Positions 10,755 to 21,292 of a stretch of 64,000 nucleotides of DNA are shown in pieces. The notes beneath the pieces are model-generated. The model did no database searches. It saw only the letters and a list, made by a program, of their open reading frames with translations, and was not told the DNA's origin. Position 1 is the first letter of the stretch, and each line of letters starts with the position of its first letter. Source of the stretch: Arachis hypogaea (taxonomy: Eukaryota; Streptophyta; Magnoliopsida; Fabales; Fabaceae). The position numbers were made by a program, and so were the translations under genes. The stretch covers positions 75,757,559-75,821,558 of the forward strand of contig NC_092052.1 of the NCBI RefSeq assembly GCF_003086295.3. Direction: 5' to 3'.

Positions 10755-12036
10755 TGATGCGTGAGCATGTTGTACCATTTTTCTTATCATTTTCTAGTTG
10801 TTTTTAGTTAGATTTTATTTAGTTTTACTTAATTTTAGTACAAAAATTCTCTTTGGATGCTACTTTGATTTATTTTAGTGTTTTTATGAATTCAGGTGAA
10901 ATTTGGAGCAGTTTGGTAGAGTTTAGAGCTAAAAATAGAAAAGCTGGCAGCCCCCCAGGGCACTAAATGCCCAGCCAACATTTAGCGCCAGTAGCATGTG
11001 CGAAAGTGCTCCCCTTAGGGCGTAAAACAAGTTGAATTCGAACGTGAATGCCCACTCTTGGAGCATCTCTAGTGGATTTTAGCATTTGGTACTAGTTATA
11101 TTTTATTTTATTTTTTTTTTGTAATTTTTATTTACAAGCAATATCTTTTAGTTTTAAGAATTATTATTTTATTTTATTTTCTGTATCAAATTAGGTTAGT
11201 ATAAAAAGGAAAAAGATCTCTTGTATTCGGATCTTCGCACCTTTCCGCACATTTTCAAAACCCTAGTTTCTCTGTAAGTCATGAGCAACTAAACCTCTTG
11301 GTTAAGGTTAGGAGCTCTGTTTACTTCTATGGATTAGAACTATGGCTTTTCTATTTTAATTTATGCATTGATTCGATTTCAAAGATTGTTTGCATTCTTA
11401 ATCTTATGAATTTGGGTGGAACGAGGGTGTGACCTTTATTCTACATGAGTTCTTATGAATCTCGAGAGAGTTATCTCGGTTGAATTACAGCTTGAAAACA
11501 AATTCCTCCTAAATTGCTAATTACATGAACTAATTGGGATATGTGACATATAATCCTGTTAGTTTTAGGTAATTAGGGTTTCTGTGGCTATAAACTAATT
11601 TTTGAACTTAACCCTCTAATCGGAATTAAGTGACCACGAGAGTGGCGGTTAATGAAGGTTAGAGGAGGCTAAATCACTAAGAGATTAGGGTTTAGACATT
11701 TACAGTTTGCCATGAAATGAATCATGCATTGTTAAAATAGTTGGTAAGAACTTTTAATCCGGAAAAGTAAACATCTCCAAAGCCTGAACTGTTTTCTCAT
11801 ACTGTTTTTACACCAAACCCTGTATTTGCTCTCTTTATTTGTTTATTTATTGTTTTATGCGAATTTCAACCATCAAAACCCTTTTGTTTCTATTCGCCTA
11901 ACTAAGTCCAACTAGATAACCATTGTTGTTCAGTACGAAAATCCTCATGGGATCGACCCTCACTCACCTGAGGTATTACTTGGATGACCCGGTGCACTTG
12001 CCGGTTAAGCTGTGGGAATCTCGAATTCCCGCACCA
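10755..12036 (+). repeat. Element H 3' LTR
   Basis: It starts TGATGCGTGAGC after AAGTTTGGTGTTG and ends CCGCACCA. TATA box TATAAAAA is at 11201-11208. Near its end are CCTCA-CTCACC-TGAGG (11958-11973) and CCGG-TGCACTTG-CCGG (11989-12004), hairpins shared with the other LTRs in this window. Confidence 0.85.
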
Positions 12037-12336
12037 GGCATACAGAATGTGATTTTGTAATTTTTGGGGTTGTGGGCTGAAATTATTTTGAAGGGTTTAG
12101 GGGCAACCCTAGGGTCTTGTGCTCAATTGACATTACTACTATTTCCAGATAATACCGTTGGCTTGTTACCTGAGTAGGGTTAATAAGTTAGAAGGTTACC
12201 AAGGGCAGCGTGCACATGTGCGTGATTGTTAGAGACATAATAATAAACTACCATTTGTACGCATGAAATTTGTGAATGCTTACAAAAATATTCATCAAAC
12301 AAAGAAACTAACGTTGTATCCATGAAAGATGGGTTC
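12037..12336. other. Spacer between element H and element A
   Basis: About 300 bp of apparently single-copy DNA. I see no coding, RNA or repeat feature in it. Confidence 0.4.
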
Positions 12337-12700
12337 TGTTACGGACCCGGTTCTCGGGTCCCCCAACTCAGAGCAACTTCCGACCCGAATACCTGGGCCC
12401 CGATCCCCCTCGTGGTCCAAACTGTCCCTGCAATTCCCAACCAATATTCAAAATCAAATACCCCCTTATCTTCATAGATAAGATAGTATAACTATCCTGA
12501 GCTATATAAAGGGGAGCCAGAGGCCCCCAGGTATGTTACTCATTCCACACACCTTACACCTTTCAGATCCATTCTGACTTGGACGTTAGAGTGTTTTTGC
12601 AGGTACCGCTCCCCGCCGCTCCAATTAGATCATCCGACAACCACCTTGACTCGTAAGTTCCCGATCCATCTCACTACCCGTACTAGAGACTTCTAGTACA
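12337..12700 (+). repeat. Element A (Tat-type Ty3/gypsy) 5' LTR
   Basis: A short, GC-richer LTR (364 bp) starting TGTTACGGACCCGG and ending TAGTACA, directly before a primer-binding site. A TATATAAAG box at 12503-12511 suggests the transcription start lies shortly after it. The 3' LTR is outside the window. It is the outermost host of the nested stack. Confidence 0.85.
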
Positions 12701-12719
12701 TTGGCGCCGTCTGTGGGGA
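12701..12719 (+). promoter_or_regulatory. Element A primer-binding site
   Basis: TTGGCGCCGTCTGTGGGGA lies immediately after the LTR. It is the stereotyped leader start of Tat/Retand-lineage elements and differs from the tRNA-Asp sites of the other elements after TGGCGCCGT. Confidence 0.8.
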
Positions 12720-12737
12720 CTGCCAAGTCGTGGCGGC

Positions 12738-13235
12738 ATGATGGAGAATCTCGAGGAGCAATCCTCAAGCCATCACCATGACTCAAACTCGCGAAGCCTA
12801 ACACCCAAACTTAGGGATAACATTCCTCTCACCCATGGGAGGATAACAAGCACCGTGCACCGCCAACCAATCCCGGTCCAGAGGGAACAAAAGGAGGACA
12901 ATCGGCAGCCCGTTGAAGGCTGAGCACCTCGAGGGCCGAGTCACATCCAAGTAGCAATATCACCCGAAACACGCAAGTCAAGCAACCTCTAGAAACGACA
13001 GGTCACCTGAAGAACAACACGGGAAACGACGTAACCACAACGTCTCCAGAGATCCGGAACGCCAATGCGACGAGGACGACCGAAGACACTGCTGGGATGT
13101 CAAGCGAACACGAAGCAAGCATGTGATAATAGGAGCCACCTCATTCATCGAGAAAATTCTGAAAGCCAAACTCCCAAAAGGTTTAACAAACCCACTAACA
13201 TGAAGTATGACGGCACCAAAGATCCCCAGGAATAC
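12738..13235 (+). pseudogene. Element A gag, N-terminal fragment
   Basis: It starts MMENLEEQSSSHHHD at 12738; this first frame ends at 12923. Further on, around 13117-13235, another frame reads GATSFIEKILKAKLPKG and then MKYDGTKDP, the conserved entry to the retrotransposon gag domain in Tat elements. At least one frameshift separates the two. The gene is cut at 13235 by element B (left target duplication AATAC, 13231-13235), so the remainder lies beyond the window. Confidence 0.75.
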
Positions 13236-13371
13236 TGATGCATGAGCATCTTCCTTATCTTTTCTTAGTGAATTTGCATATGAAATTGTTGAATTATATC
13301 AAGATTTGGGTGTTTTAAGCCACCATGAATGCTACTTTGAGTTGTTGTGCAATTTGATTTATTATAGGTAG
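13236..13371 (+). repeat. Element B 5' LTR, first part
   Basis: It begins TGATGCATGAGCATC and matches the start of the element F LTR closely (TTAGTGAATTTGCA, GTTGTTGAATT, GCCACCATGAATGCTA). It is interrupted at 13372 by element C and resumes at 21293. The bases GGTAG at 13367-13371 are duplicated at 21288-21292. Confidence 0.85.
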
Positions 13372-15823
13372 TGATGCACATAAACTAGTTATGCTACGAT
13401 TTAGGAAATTGCACGATCGGCAAAATTCCTTCCGGCAAGTGCACCGGTTATCGTCAAGTAAAAACTCACAATAGAGTGAGGTCGAATCCCACAAGGATTG
13501 GTTGAGTGAGCAATTCGGATTAGAAGTGTGTTCTAGTTGAGCGAAATCAAGATTGAGATGAGAATTGCGGAATGTAAAATTGGCGGGAAAAGTAAATGAC
13601 AAGAAATTGAAATGGCGGAATCTTAAATTGCAATGAATTAAAGAGCAGAAACTAAATTGCTGAAATTAAAAGGGAATGGGGGTGTTGCATGAATTGAGTT
13701 GCAGAATGTAAAGAGAAAGTGGAAATCAGAAATGGGGAATTCATTGGGTTATAGGAGATATTGAGATCTCCGAATCAAAACATGTTTATCTCTTCCTCAA
13801 CCAATGCGTTCATTGAATTTTGCTTGGCAATCTTATATGATTGGATCCCAATCCCTTGGCTCACCAATTCTCTCTAAAAACAAACAAATTCCCAATCCCT
13901 TGGTTTAAATGTTCATAAGAAGAGATGATGCTTGATCACTGATTATACCACACAATTTCATGAACCACAATTTGGTAGGATTACATGTCACAATATCCAT
14001 CCAAACCCCAATCCAATTCACTGTGAGAAAGCTTCTCTAGCATGAATCCTCCATTCCTTTCCCAAGGCTCCGAAGGATTCCAAGTATGGGTAGTTTCTTT
14101 CCCAAGACAACTACTCAATGGAATTAGATCGAGAAGCTTTCTAACAAAATTCAAGAGAAAAGATTGAAGAAGAAGATAAACTATTATTGATTCATTGAAT
14201 TACAATAGAGCTCCCTAACCCAATGAAAGGGGGTTTAGTGAATCATAGCTCTGAATTCAATTACAAAGAAAAGGAAAACTAGCTAAAAGTGAAAGTAAAA
14301 GTCCCCATCAGGGGCTGGATTCCCCTTCAATCCCCCCCTCTCTAAATGCAGAAACTAAGGCCTTTAAATAGGCTCCCTAAATTACAAAATGAAAATGAAA
14401 TTCAAAGCAAATTACAATCAAATGAAAATAAACTATTCTAGATGATTCTTGTGGCCTTGATTTGGTGTTGTTGATGGGCCTTGCTTGCTTGAAGGGCTGA
14501 GTGACATAATTGATCCAAAAAGGATAATGATCCATTAAACTACACTCAAATGTTGCACCCCCTTTCTTGAGTCGTCACTTTGTTCTCTTGTCAACCTTGC
14601 CAATTTGATGCCAAATATAGACTATTATACCTCGTTGGAAAGCTATGGATGTCAGCTTTCTAACGCAACTGGAAGCACCTCAATTGGATCTCTACAACTC
14701 GAGTTATACTCCATGGAAGGTGAAGAGGTCAGCTGGCCTGATTGCATGTTGGTACTATGCTCTTCTATGCACATTACGGGGCTGTTTTCTCCCTCAATTT
14801 TTAGTATCCACCATGCATGCCATATATGCTTGGAAAGCTCTAGATGTCTTCTTTCCAATGCATTTTGAATCACCTCATTTGGAGTTTTGTAGCTCAAGTT
14901 ATTTATGTTTGAAGAAGGCATGGTCAAGCTGTTCCATATAACACGTTTAAGCTTCAGTTTAAGGTTAAACTGAAGCTTAAACGTGGATAAAGGAAGGGCA
15001 GCCCTGGAGGTCGAACACGTTTAACCTCCAGTTTGAGGTCAAAATGGAGGTTAAACGTGGAAGCTTAGAATGGTAGCCCTGGAGGTGTCGAACACGTTTA
15101 ACCTCCAGTTTGAGGTCAAACTGGAGGTTAAACGTGGAAATGGAGAGAGCAACCCTGGAGGAGAAAGGCTGTCGAACACGTTTAAGCTCCAGTTTGAGGT
15201 CAAACTGGAGCTTAAACGTGGAAATGGCTCCCTGGTGCTATTCCCACTTCTGGCGTTTAACCTCCAGTTTGAGGTCAAACTGGAGGTTAAACGTGGAACT
15301 CCTTCCTGAGTGGCATTGTCATTCTGGCGTTTAACCTCCAGTTTGAGGTCAAACTGGAGGTTAAACGTGGAATGCTTCTTTGGTGAGACTTTTCATTCTG
15401 GCGTTTAACCTCCAGTTTAAGGTTAAACTGGAGGTTAAACTTCCATTCCAGCATTCCTTAGCCTTCATGATTCTGGCGTTTAAGCTCCAGTTTAGGCTTA
15501 AACTGGAACTTAAACTCCACATGTGATATTCAAGCTTCCTTTATTGATTTTGTTGCTTCCTTGCTTAGCCTCTTCTTCCCTGAAATCATCCAAACAAATG
15601 CATCAAAGTCTTGCAACATTTCATGAGAAATCTTCCATTCATAGCATTCAAGTAATATAACTAAAACTCATGGAAATTGCATCAAAATCATATTGTTTGG
15701 ATGGTTCATTGCTTTGTTCTTCATTTAACCATTTTTGGTTACTTTAAGCTCAAGAAAATGCATAAAACAACTAAAACTAACAGAAAAATGCTAGTGAAAC
15801 TAGCCTAAGATGCCTTGGCATCA
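13372..15823 (-). repeat. Element C 3' LTR
   Basis: On the minus strand it begins TGATGCCAAGGCATC (at 15823) and ends GTTTATGTGCATCA (13372). Next to it inside the element is the AAGTTTGGTGTTG motif (complement of 15824-15836). Its palindrome array is listed separately. Confidence 0.92.
14942..15515. repeat. Array of eight near-perfect palindromes in element C 3' LTR
   Basis: There are eight units about 75 bp apart. Each has the form CGTTTAACCTCCAGTTTGA, GG, then the exact reverse complement, giving stems of about 19-21 bp with a 2-base loop. Units differ by paired changes: AACC/GGTT in most but AAGC/GCTT in units 1, 4 and partly 8; CTCC/GGAG but CTTC/GAAG in unit 1; TTTGA/TCAAA but TTTAA/TTAAA in units 1 and 7. 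Only isolated mismatches occur (unit 2, and the last unit). Confidence 0.95.
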
Positions 15824-17401
15824 CAACACCAAACTTAATACTTGCTTGTCCCTAAGCAAGTTCTGAATTATTGAGAAGAAAGAATGAAACAGAAAGTAAA
15901 TTCATTAGCCATATCAGTAAGTAATTGACATTGATTAATGGCGTGTTCATGTAGAAAGTTGTTGCAGCATCACTTTATTGTTTCTTAGGTAAGAATGTCA
16001 CTTTTTATGTTTCCACTAAAACACTGCTATGGCCTCTTGTTATTCACATATCCTTGGCAAGTTTCTTTTCTTTGTGTTTTCTTTTTCTTTGAGCTTATTT
16101 GCTCCTTGTTGCTCAGTGTCATGTGTTGCACAAGCCTTTGGCATTTTCTTTTTCTTATCAGTGCACTACACATATCCACTACAGGCATTTTAGTTCACAT
16201 TTCTTCTTGAGACATTGGTACCCAGCACCTCTTTGTGTACTAAATGTTTTGTATTTAGGTTGCTCTTGATAATGGACTTTTGGTTGATAATCCCGGGTTA
16301 GTTAACCCAAGTTACCAAGTGTTGAAACACTCCTCAGAACCTATTCATCCAAGCATATCCTTAATACATAAACACCACAGGCATTTGTCTCAGAAGTTCA
16401 AACCATTGGTGCCTAGCTTATTTTCTCAATTTTTTTTGCTTTTTGGTTGCCCTTTTTCAGTGGCTTTTTCTTCTTCTTTTTCTTTCTTTTTCATGGCCAA
16501 TGATATTTATTCATCAAGATCCATAGACAGCATCCTAATTTCCACTAAAAGTGACAATTCTAACTTTATTTCTTAGTGAGCTGACTATTCAATCAAACAT
16601 GCATACCACCACTTAATCTTATTTGATTTCTTACTAAATGGAATTGAGTTACTTTTGTTCAAACATCTCTTTTATTTTATGGAAACAGAACAAGCATGGC
16701 AAGCATACATTTAAGCAAGTGAAGTTTATCCAGACACTTAGACTATCACTTATTTGGAAATTAAACAAACAGACAAACAAAAACTGCAATGACTCAAACT
16801 TAAAGCAGGGGTGCATGCAAACTTCAAATATCAGCAATTCAAAGTACAAGTAATTAAGTGACAATACAACCTTTTAGCATCTTCTTTGTTGTTCATCATC
16901 CTTCCTAGCCTTGGTGTTCTCTTTGATGATGATGTATATTCCTTCCATGAGATTGATTGTCTTCCTGCAAAGTTATTAGAAGTTTCTTGTTCCCCAAGCA
17001 CTTTGAGAATTGGTTAGCATGCATGGATGTTTGTAGGCCTCTGAACTTAGATTGGTGTGTGAACACGAAACTTAGTTCCTTGCCATATGCAGCAATTGGG
17101 ATCATATGCAGAAAACCTCATGTGCTTTTATTAAGAAAATAACTATGAACTAGAAAAAGAAACTATGAACTAGAAATTAAACTATTGTTTAAGTAGTTTC
17201 CCTGATTGGTTGGAGCTAGTGACTAGTCATGCTGAGGTAGAAATGTGCTTTTAATGAAGTTTTTTGGTGGAACACCAAACTTAGAATCTCACATTCACCC
17301 TTGAATTGTTTTGGTGTGCAACACCAAACTTAGCTCCTTGCAATACAGATAAATCTACTTAACTCTTTTATTGAAATAACTAGAAAAGAAAAACTACCTT
17401 T
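15824..17401 (-). other. Element C 3' internal region, non-coding
   Basis: This lies between the ORF and the 3' LTR. It has no recognisable protein. It holds three copies of AAGTTTGGTGTT on the minus strand (15826-15836, 17272-17282, 17321-17331) and a GCTTAGGGACAAGC hairpin near 15845. Confidence 0.6.
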
Positions 17402-17450
17402 GGTTGGGTTGCCTCCCAACAAGCGCTTCTTTAACGTCATTAGCTTGACA
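17402..17450 (-). promoter_or_regulatory. Conserved post-coding hairpin block, element C
   Basis: On the minus strand it reads GTCA-AGCTAA-TGAC, AAGCGCTT, then GTTGGG-AGGCAA-CCCAAC. The same three-part block follows the last gag/pol codon in elements D, F and G, with a variant in E. The first arm overlaps the end of the ORF. An RNA structural role is inferred from paired changes among copies. Confidence 0.7.
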
Positions 17451-18630
17451 TGCTGTTCCTGACTTTCTTCCTCTTCTTCCAGTTTGTTAAGAGGAATGAC
17501 TTCAAGTGGATAAAGGAGCTAGTTAGTGCCCCTTGTTGTGAATGCTTCTTTCCAGCAAGCTTTCCCTTGTGATTGGCTTGAGTGAACTTGCTTGTTGGCT
17601 CAGGAGTTGGATTGTTCTTCGACCTTCTCTTCTTCATGGATATGATCCTTTGTTTCTCGGTCACAATCCTCATTTTGGTGCTTGTTTCTACTGCCTTCAC
17701 ATCCTTGATCTCAGAACTTGGTTGTTGTTGGACAGTTGGAGTATCCTGTTCATCAAAAGCTTCCTGAATTTGTGGTTCAATGAACCCTTCCTCTTTGCAA
17801 CTCTCTGTGTCATTGGAGTGTGATCTCCCTTGATTGACTTTCTCCCTTTCTTGTTCTTCTGATTCCTCCCTTGGGTTTGCCATGGTATCACTAGAAGAAT
17901 TGTGGGTAGGGATTTGCTTTGATAGATATCCAATTTGTGCTTCTAGCTTTTGAATGGCAGCACCATGATTTTGTAAGTTGGATATCACTTCTTCCTTAAA
18001 GCTTTTCAAATCGGCCACATCTCTGCCCATAGTTGCAATCATTCCTTCTATCCTGTTTAATTGATCTTGAAATTGTTGGTTCGGATTGGGTTGATGAGGT
18101 TGATTATCTTGGCTGTGATATGGTGGCTGGGAGTATGTGTTTTGTGTGGGCTGATAGAGTCTTTGGTTGGAGTGTTGGTAGTGGTATGACTCTTGTGTGT
18201 AGTGGAATGAGTCTTGTGGATAGTGAAATGAATTGTATGAATTTGAGAAGGAATTTTGTGCTGAGAAATGCTCAAGTGATGAAGAATTTGGATATGTAAA
18301 ACTAGGAGGTGAGGTTGGATAATTCAGAGGTGATGGCTCTTGATGAATGGGGTGTGAATAAGTGAAATCTCTTTGGTTTTGATCTTCCCAGCCACAACTT
18401 GAGTAGTGATCAAATTCACCAAAACATGGACCATTTTGTGGCTCTGGGAAGTATCCCGTTTCCTGTTCCTGATACTCCCACCCACCATGAGCATAATAAC
18501 ATGAATCATTCTGTGGTGGTGGAGAGTTTCTCATGAATTTTGATTGACCAAAAGATGATGGATACTCCTTTCTTTTTTGCAATGTGCTCAGTCTCAAACA
18601 ATACTCATCCAAAGATAGTGGAAATTCCAT
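17440..18630 (-). CDS. Element C protein: Tyr/Gln/Ser-rich, coiled-coil, gag-tail-like
   Basis: An intact 396-codon frame, starting 182 bp after the primer site. Residues 40-185 are a low-complexity, prion-like stretch rich in Y, Q, S, H, P and N. Residues about 185-240 form heptads typical of a coiled coil and include LEAQIGYLSKQI, followed by ANPREES. Those blocks match the post-capsid part of gag in G (LEAQVGQLSK) and F (PNPREEC). The C-terminus is basic (KKRRSKNN, KKRKK). There is no capsid domain, zinc knuckle or protease. I infer a shortened gag derivative, possibly an assembly or RNA-binding partner of another element's gag. Function is not established. Confidence 0.7.
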   Translation of the reverse strand: MEFPLSLDEYCLRLSTLQKRKEYPSSFGQSKFMRNSPPPQNDSCYYAHGGWEYQEQETGYFPEPQNGPCFGEFDHYSSCGWEDQNQRDFTYSHPIHQEPSPLNYPTSPPSFTYPNSSSLEHFSAQNSFSNSYNSFHYPQDSFHYTQESYHYQHSNQRLYQPTQNTYSQPPYHSQDNQPHQPNPNQQFQDQLNRIEGMIATMGRDVADLKSFKEEVISNLQNHGAAIQKLEAQIGYLSKQIPTHNSSSDTMANPREESEEQEREKVNQGRSHSNDTESCKEEGFIEPQIQEAFDEQDTPTVQQQPSSEIKDVKAVETSTKMRIVTEKQRIISMKKRRSKNNPTPEPTSKFTQANHKGKLAGKKHSQQGALTSSFIHLKSFLLTNWKKRKKVRNSMSS

Positions 18631-18811
18631 AGTGAGGCAATATTACAAACAGCTAGTGGTTAGTATGCTAACAAGTGAATAAGCAAAGAAAACAAATTAA
18701 AATTTGCAGAAATTAGCAGTAATAAACTGAAACAAAAACTATTAACAAAAGAAAAGAAAAATTGCTCAATCTAGTTAACTTCCAATTGGAGAATTGTCAA
18801 TCGAAAACCAA

Positions 18812-18829
18812 TCCCCGGCAACGGCGCCA
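18812..18829 (-). promoter_or_regulatory. Element C primer-binding site (tRNA-Asp)
   Basis: The minus strand is TGGCGCCGTTGCCGGGGA, a perfect complement to the 3' end of plant tRNA-Asp including CCA. It is six bases inside the 5' LTR boundary at 18836. Confidence 0.92.
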
Positions 18830-18835
18830 TAAACT

Positions 18836-21287
18836 TGATGCACATAAACTAGTTATGCTACGATTTAGGAAATTGCACGATCGGCAAAATTCCTTCCGGC
18901 AAGTGCACCGGTTATCGTCAAGTAAAAACTCACAATAGAGTGAGGTCGAATCCCACAAGGATTGGTTGAGTGAGCAATTCGGATTAGAAGTGTGTTCTAG
19001 TTGAGCGAAATCAAGATTGAGATGAGAATTGCGGAATGTAAAATTGGCGGGAAAAGTAAATGACAAGAAATTGAAATGGCGGAATCTTAAATTGCAATGA
19101 ATTAAAGAGCAGAAACTAAATTGCTGAAATTAAAAGGGAATGGGGGTGTTGCATGAATTGAGTTGCAGAATGTAAAGAGAAAGTGGAAATCAGAAATGGG
19201 GAATTCATTGGGTTATAGGAGATATTGAGATCTCCGAATCAAAACATGTTTATCTCTTCCTCAACCAATGCGTTCATTGAATTTTGCTTGGCAATCTTAT
19301 ATGATTGGATCCCAATCCCTTGGCTCACCAATTCTCTCTAAAAACAAACAAATTCCCAATCCCTTGGTTTAAATGTTCATAAGAAGAGATGATGCTTGAT
19401 CACTGATTATACCACACAATTTCATGAACCACAATTTGGTAGGATTACATGTCACAATATCCATCCAAACCCCAATCCAATTCACTGTGAGAAAGCTTCT
19501 CTAGCATGAATCCTCCATTCCTTTCCCAAGGCTCCGAAGGATTCCAAGTATGGGTAGTTTCTTTCCCAAGACAACTACTCAATGGAATTAGATCGAGAAG
19601 CTTTCTAACAAAATTCAAGAGAAAAGATTGAAGAAGAAGATAAACTATTATTGATTCATTGAATTACAATAGAGCTCCCTAACCCAATGAAAGGGGGTTT
19701 AGTGAATCATAGCTCTGAATTCAATTACAAAGAAAAGGAAAACTAGCTAAAAGTGAAAGTAAAAGTCCCCATCAGGGGCTGGATTCCCCTTCAATCCCCC
19801 CCTCTCTAAATGCAGAAACTAAGGCCTTTAAATAGGCTCCCTAAATTACAAAATGAAAATGAAATTCAAAGCAAATTACAATCAAATGAAAATAAACTAT
19901 TCTAGATGATTCTTGTGGCCTTGATTTGGTGTTGTTGATGGGCCTTGCTTGCTTGAAGGGCTGAGTGACATAATTGATCCAAAAAGGATAATGATCCATT
20001 AAACTACACTCAAATGTTGCACCCCCTTTCTTGAGTCGTCACTTTGTTCTCTTGTCAACCTTGCCAATTTGATGCCAAATATAGACTATTATACTTCGTT
20101 GGAAAGCTATGGATGTCAGCTTTCTAACGCAACTGGAAGCACCTCAATTGGATCTCTACAACTCGAGTTATACTCCATGGAAGGTGAAGAGGTCAGCTGG
20201 CCTGATTGCATGTTGGTACTATGCTCTTCTATGCACATTACGGGGCTGTTTTCTCCCTCAATTTTTAGTATCCACCATGCATGCCATATATGCTTGGAAA
20301 GCTCTAGATGTCTTCTTTCCAATGCATTTTGAATCACCTCATTTGGAGTTTTGTAGCTCAAGTTATTTATGTTTGAAGAAGGCATGGTCAAGCTGTTCCA
20401 TATAACACGTTTAAGCTTCAGTTTAAGGTTAAACTGAAGCTTAAACGTGGATAAAGGAAGGGCAGCCCTGGAGGTCGAACACGTTTAACCTCCAGTTTGA
20501 GGTCAAAATGGAGGTTAAACGTGGAAGCTTAGAATGGTAGCCCTGGAGGTGTCGAACACGTTTAACCTCCAGTTTGAGGTCAAACTGGAGGTTAAACGTG
20601 GAAATGGAGAGAGCAACCCTGGAGGAGAAAGGCTGTCGAACACGTTTAAGCTCCAGTTTGAGGTCAAACTGGAGCTTAAACGTGGAAATGGCTCCCTGGT
20701 GCTATTCCCACTTCTGGCGTTTAACCTCCAGTTTGAGGTCAAACTGGAGGTTAAACGTGGAACTCCTTCCTGAGTGGCATTGTCATTCTGGCGTTTAACC
20801 TCCAGTTTGAGGTCAAACTGGAGGTTAAACGTGGAATGCTTCTTTGGTGAGACTTTTCATTCTGGCGTTTAACCTCCAGTTTAAGGTTAAACTGGAGGTT
20901 AAACTTCCATTCCAGCATTCCTTAGCCTTCATGATTCTGGCGTTTAAGCTCCAGTTTAGGCTTAAACTGGAACTTAAACTCCACATGTGATATTCAAGCT
21001 TCCTTTATTGATTTTGTTGCTTCCTTGCTTAGCCTCTTCTTCCCTGAAATCATCCAAACAAATGCATCAAAGTCTTGCAACATTTCATGAGAAATCTTCC
21101 ATTCATAGCATTCAAGTAATATAACTAAAACTCATGGAAATTGCATCAAAATCATATTGTTTGGATGGTTCATTGCTTTGTTCTTCATTTAACCATTTTT
21201 GGTTACTTTAAGCTCAAGAAAATGCATAAAACAACTAAAACTAACAGAAAAATGCTAGTGAAACTAGCCTAAGATGCCTTGGCATCA
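18836..21287 (-). repeat. Element C 5' LTR
   Basis: Same length and, apart from one base seen, the same sequence as 13372-15823. A TATTTAAAGG box lies on the minus strand at 19834-19825. The CTCAC-AATAGA-GTGAG (18929-18944) and CCGG..CCGG (18896-18911) hairpins sit close to the primer site. Confidence 0.92.
20406..20979. repeat. Array of eight near-perfect palindromes in element C 5' LTR
   Basis: This is the second copy of the array at 14942-15515, unit for unit, 5464 bp further on. Both copies are intact, including the covarying units. Confidence 0.95.
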
Positions 21288-21292
21288 GGTAG

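Larger units (their letters stand above)
7149..12036 (+). mobile_element. LTR retrotransposon H, deleted, carrying insertion J
   Basis: Both LTR copies begin TGATGCGTGAGCAT. The flanks are GGCTT (7144-7148) and GGCAT (12037-12041), a 5 bp target duplication with one mismatch. Internal sequence is reduced to 7807-7930 and 10612-10754. The latter ends with GCTTGAGGACAAGC and TAAGTTTGGTGTTG directly before the 3' LTR, as in elements F and G. No gag or pol remains. LTR style ties it to the Athila-like elements B and F. Confidence 0.8.
13372..21287 (-). mobile_element. Young non-autonomous LTR retrotransposon C (7916 bp)
   Basis: Two 2452 bp LTRs of equal length flank a 3.0 kb interior. GGTAG is duplicated on both sides. 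I found a single difference between the LTRs by eye (C at 14632, T at 20096), so the insertion is recent. The interior has a perfect tRNA-Asp primer site, a single 396-codon ORF and a conserved hairpin, but no capsid, protease, RT or integrase. It must have been copied by enzymes of another element. Confidence 0.92.

Noticed and set aside
15051..15334. Frames rich in SSLTSNWRLNV / LQFEVKLEVKRG in both strands
   Set aside because: They are read-outs of the palindrome array of element C and are open in both directions because the units are symmetric.
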